64,000 nucleotides of DNA, taken from assembly GCF_000715075.1 (NCBI RefSeq), contig NC_134096.1:40063804-40127803 (forward strand). Reading direction: 5' to 3'. Source of the DNA: Nicotiana tabacum (Eukaryota; Streptophyta; Magnoliopsida; Solanales; Solanaceae). Both the position numbers and the translations under genes were made by a program. The notes beneath the pieces were generated by a model that did no database searches, was not told the DNA's origin, and saw only the letters and a list, made by a program, of their open reading frames with translations. Shown piece by piece: positions 60,524 through 64,000 of this stretch (position 1 is the stretch's first letter; the number at the start of each line of letters is the position of its first letter).

Positions 60524-61015
60524 CCTTCAATTTTTCCTTATTCTTTTCCCGGTCTCGGCCTTTGGTTGATGCCGGAAAGCCGAGCTGATTATCTTCAATT
60601 CTTATATTTTACTAGTACTGGTATTGAACATCCGCCCATGTTGTTGCCTGGAACTTGAGCAGACTTTCTTTCAATTTCCGAGAAGCATCGGAACTTCTCA
60701 TACATTAGTAAATGCTTCTGCTGTCCATTCATCTCGTACGGTCAGGAGCAACATCCTTTCTTTATGGAATCTAGTCACGAACTCCCATAGCAACCCGAAT
60801 TCTCCTTGTGCAACCCTGAATATATTGGCCTTTCCGGCCTGTACCTTTTGGCTCGGCATAGTCCTTAATGAAAAACTCTACAAGCATGGGGTCATAATGA
60901 AAGAATCTGTGAGCATCTCAAGGGAATCTATGGAGTGCTGGAGCAAGAGAGAATACCATATCAGGGCCCCCTTTGTGAGGATGTCCCCGAATTTCTTCAA
61001 CAAGACAGACTGAAT

Positions 61016-61720
61016 TTAGTGCGGGGCTAGATCGTTTCCCTTCACCACCATTGCATAGGTGGTGATGCGCTCATGAGCATCTGAAGTCCTATCATACTTC
61101 GGCACATCTGGCATTTTGAATCGCTTCAGGATCAATTCCGGTGCCGCGCTTGGTTTGAATGAAAATTGGGTGTACTTCTTTGAGTCAGGTCCTTTAAACA
61201 CTGGCGGTGCGCCCGGAATCTGATCTATTCGAGAATTTATTTCCCTCATAAACTACATGAGTTTGATTTTAAAAGGATCATTCTTGTTGTTGTTACCGTA
61301 CCTGCAACCATTTCCCCTGGCTCTGTCAAAGCCGACTTCGCCCCTCGGGGTGTTATTATCGACCCTCTGCGTTATTTGATTTGCGGGAGCACCGATAGGA
61401 ACTGGGCCTCGTCCATTCGCATTGTTGGAAGCACCCGACAGTGCCTGCCTTAACTCCATCATGACTTGATCCTGCCGTGAGAGATGGCCCATAATGGCCT
61501 TTTCTTGTTCCCTCAGAATCCTTACTGTTTCAATGACGTGCTCATCTTCAGCATCATCAGGATTTTCCTCTCGAACATGTCGTGGATATTGTCCGCCATG
61601 AATCGGCATGGCCTCATCCCCCTCGTTGCAGGTATCACTAATGGAATCTTCGTGCTGAGGCTGATTTCTTTAGGCCTCAACGTTGTGTGCGATGTTGACA
61701 TCGTTATCTGCCACTTTTAA
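61016..61720 (-). pseudogene. Element H gag N-terminal part
   Basis: Two frames in the same phase, 61253-61609 and 61016-61249, are separated by a TAG. The first has an acidic, coiled region (HVIETVRILREQEKAIMGHL) and RQDQVMMELRQAL. The second has IDQIPGAPPVFKGPDSKKYT and RFKMPDVPKYDRTSD, typical of a Ty3/gypsy lineage common in Solanaceae, probably Tat-like. A stop after NDLAPH and one more upstream of 61609 confirm decay. The span 60524-61015 is presumably degraded capsid sequence. Confidence 0.8.
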
Positions 61721-61794
61721 TGATATTTGCTAAGAACAAATAATCAAACAAGTTAGTAATAGAAACATGGATCAATTCAATTACACAATTTTCT

Positions 61795-61816
61795 AAGCCT
61801 CATGGTGGGCGCCAAA
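61795..61816 (-). other. Element H primer-binding site (non-Met type)
   Basis: Minus strand TTTGGCGCCCACCATGAGGC follows the LTR end GGGTAAACA. A TGGCGCC-type PBS differs from the tRNA-Met PBS of all other elements here. I do not assign the tRNA. Confidence 0.7.
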
Positions 61817-61817
61817 C

Positions 61818-62325
61818 TGTTTACCCTTAAAACGGTACAATTGAATTTATACGTGGTTTATAGACAAGTGAATCGATTTCATCCTAAAATGATAAATAAA
61901 TTAGACAAAAATATAAGACTTAGCCTTGAAGTTGAGATAAAACAGCAAAAATCTTGATTCCCGGAGCAGAGGTTTCGGAGGCAGTAATAACAATATGAAT
62001 AAGCGAGAAAGTAAAATATTATCGAACTTTTAATAGAATGTAATGTATACTTGTTAGAAAATACGTCTCTTTACAATGGTTGGAGAGCTCACTATTTATT
62101 GTTGTACCTAGGGAACAAGGTCCTAGGATCAAGTCCCTCTTAAATGACAATTATGAGGGTCATTGAAGAATGTGTAATGGTAGGCAGTGAATGTCATATT
62201 CTCTGTAATGGATCGTGCACTTAATGCTATAGAATATTCTTCATTAAATGATATCGGGTGGCACGTGTTTAATTCGCCTTTATGAATACCATTCTCTTCG
62301 AGATTGTTGTCTTCGGACCCGACTG
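61818..62325 (-). mobile_element. Element H 5' LTR (start not located)
   Basis: Begins TGTTTACCCTTAAAACGG on the + strand next to the PBS. It includes CTAGGGAACAAGGTCCTAGG, an inverted repeat, near 62107. The far end is unclear because the palindromic direct repeat begins at 62326. Confidence 0.6.
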
Positions 62326-62547
62326 TCTTATTAGGCAAATTTCGCGACTGTATTCATGAATACAGTAGCGCGAATACAGTCCGATAGCAACGAAGTTTTG
62401 TATAATTGATTTAGTTGAGTTAAATTAGGAGCGATACACACTAATTGATCATCTTTCCGTTATTAAACAGTTGGACACCCTACTTATTAGGTGAATTTCG
62501 TGACTGTATTCATGAATACAGTAGCGCGAATACAGTCAAGTAGCAAC
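62326..62547. repeat. Direct repeat with palindromic core
   Basis: Two copies (about 62328-62387 and 62486-62547) of TTATTAGG..AATTTCG.GACTGTATTCATGAATACAGTAGCGCGAATACAGTC, about 100 bp apart. Each contains the perfect palindrome ACTGTATTCATGAATACAGT and a third ACTGTATTCGCGC half in inverse. Unknown origin; possibly a miniature element. Confidence 0.75.
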
Positions 62548-62980
62548 AAAATATTAGCTATAGAAAGTAAATATGTAAATGGTAGCTATAGGAAGTTAAT
62601 AGCCACTAAACTATAGTGGTTTCTGAAAATTCCTCTTAAAATAAACATTTTTGCCAGGTCGCTATGTAAACAAAAAAGACGAGTTAAATTTATATACACC
62701 AACAATTTAAAGAACTTTTACATTATAAGATACATGTTGCAGCAAGTAATTTATTTTATTTTAAGATTAGGAATCTCATCTTTTAAGGATACTCCAAGAT
62801 TACAATTTTCACCTTTTAATGAAGTCTACGGTAAGAATTTAACTTATATACATGATAGACATATTTTTTTATATTTTCAGGTCATTCAAAGAATTTTACA
62901 GGTAAAAAAGTGATCATTTCTTTTTAAATAAAGCAGATAACCTGCCACAACAAATAAAGTTAATATGATGGCGCCTTCAG
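62548..62980. other. AT-rich stretch, nothing recognised
   Basis: No open frame or repeat of note. TATATACACCAACAATTTAAA near 62690 and a poly-T run near 62867 are the only landmarks. It lies between element H and the next LTR. Confidence 0.5.
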
Positions 62981-64000
62981 GACCGTGATGGCGCCTAACA
63001 TTTCACTTGCTAGGCAAGCCAATGTTAAAATAATCTTAATCATTTTTAAGCAAATTAAATTATATAGAAGTCAATTACTGAAATAAAATGTGGAAGACCA
63101 TAAATACCGAATTATTAATATACATCCCCGAATCTGGTGTCAAAAGTGCACGAGCTACTAGAAAAATACAATTAAGGGTCTGAATAAAATTCAAGATGTT
63201 TGAAAGATAATACACAACTAAGATAAGATAGAAGGGGACTTCAGAACTGCGAACGATGTGCAGTTATACCTCAAGTCTCCTCTGAGTAGCTGAATCCGAG
63301 CACGTCTATCGTACGCTGCTAGGACCAACTCCAAAAACTGTACAAGAAGTGCAGAGTGTAGTATGAGTACAACCGATCCCATGTACTCCATAAGTGTCGA
63401 GCCTAACCTCGACGAAGTAGTGATGAGGCTATGACAGGACACGTACGTAAATAACTTGTACAAGTATATACAAATACGAAAAAACAATAACACAATAAAT
63501 AAAAATTTATAAATTTGGAAGGGAACATGCGAAGGGGAGTGATATAGAAATTTTAGCAGGAGAAGTGTCACATAGCATCCAATTAATTCATCAACAATAA
63601 AATGAGCAATTGATAATATAAAAATGGCACGGAACCACCCTTCGTGCTTTTACTCTCATTCCTCCCATAAGATGATAAATAAATAATAATAATTGGCACG
63701 GCATCATCCTTCGTGCTTTAACTCTCTTTTGGCACGGCATCACCCTTCGTGCTTTTACACTCTCTGAAATTGACACGGCATCACCCTTCGTGCTTTTACA
63801 CTCACAAATGGCACGGCAACACCCTTCATACTTTTACACTCTTCCTTACCATGAAAATAATAATATAAATTCGGAAGAGTATTTAAATGAGGGGATATAC
63901 ACTTATCAATCAACTTAATACCAGAATACCGACTTCACCTTCCAAAATATTCAACAATAATTAAATGAATAATAATTTCATGAATAATGATCAAATAATC
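62981..64000 (-). mobile_element. LTR fragment, continues beyond the window
   Basis: Starts inside the LTR 3' end (GACCGTGATGGCGCCTAAC; the TGTCACGACC terminus is not seen). Continues through the hairpin at 63365-63388 and a minisatellite. It is of the same superfamily as 18556, 34160 and 56342. The 117-codon frame at 63218-63571 has no known domain. Confidence 0.7.
63622..63845. repeat. Minisatellite TGGCACGGCATCACCCTTCGTGC
   Basis: Five units with irregular spacing (30-70 bp). Each can fold by pairing GCACG with CGTGC. It lies where the middle solo LTR has its CACGTG repeat. Confidence 0.8.

Noticed and set aside
61484..61720. + strand frame of 78 codons opposite element H gag
   Set aside because: Shadow of the gag frame on the other strand; no domain.

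Overview
This window reads as plant nuclear heterochromatin, most likely from a Solanaceae genome (Nicotiana, Capsicum or a relative). The grounds are the long LTR families with termini TGTAACGACC...GGGTCGTGACA and TGTTACACC...GGTCGTGACA, primer-binding sites matching the 3' end of initiator tRNA-Met, Ty3/gypsy polyprotein fragments, and AT-rich spacers. I see no intact host gene, no rRNA or tRNA gene, and nothing prokaryotic. Nearly every base belongs to LTR retrotransposons nested inside one another. Boundaries were read by eye from TG/CA termini, 5-bp target-site duplications (TSDs), primer-binding sites (PBS) and polypurine tracts (PPT).

Region 1, bases 1-31064: one large + strand non-autonomous LTR element (LARD-1). 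Its 5' LTR starts before the window and ends at 14550, its non-coding interior is 14551-16340, and its 3' LTR runs 16341-31064. The 5' LTR is broken by two solo LTRs in opposite orientations: 772-3631 (TSD TTAGC) and 3712-14191 (TSD GTTTT). The second is itself broken by a deleted Ty3/gypsy element, F, at 7664-13765 (minus strand gag and protease remnants). The 3' LTR is broken by an AT-rich island that holds a three-level stack of LTRs: 18556-26412, then 19683-24692 (TSD TACAG), then 19896-21978 (TSD AGTAT/AGCAT).

Region 2, 31065-31621: a CACTA-like fragment with a purine-rich, G-quadruplex-capable tract.

Region 3, 31622-56341: a Russian-doll structure. LTR A (+) contains LTR B (+, 32124-56169). 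B contains a degenerate full-length Ty3/gypsy element C (minus, 32532-53604, with gag, protease, RT, RNase H and integrase). C carries solo LTR D in its 3' LTR (34160-37027, TSD CCTAA). Its integrase gene is split by a complete non-coding element E (LARD-2, 39333-48415, TSD GAGAC).

Region 4, 56342-64000: the 3' LTR and integrase tail of element G, fused to a gag-protease fragment of an unrelated Ty3/gypsy element H that uses a different PBS, then H's 5' LTR, a palindromic direct repeat, an AT-rich stretch, and the start of another LTR.

The most interesting relation is between E, LARD-1 and F. E and LARD-1 have homologous interiors without coding capacity. Their LTR start, PBS and post-PBS leader resemble those of the coding element F, which fits a non-autonomous family mobilised by an F-like partner. 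No gene here looks functional.
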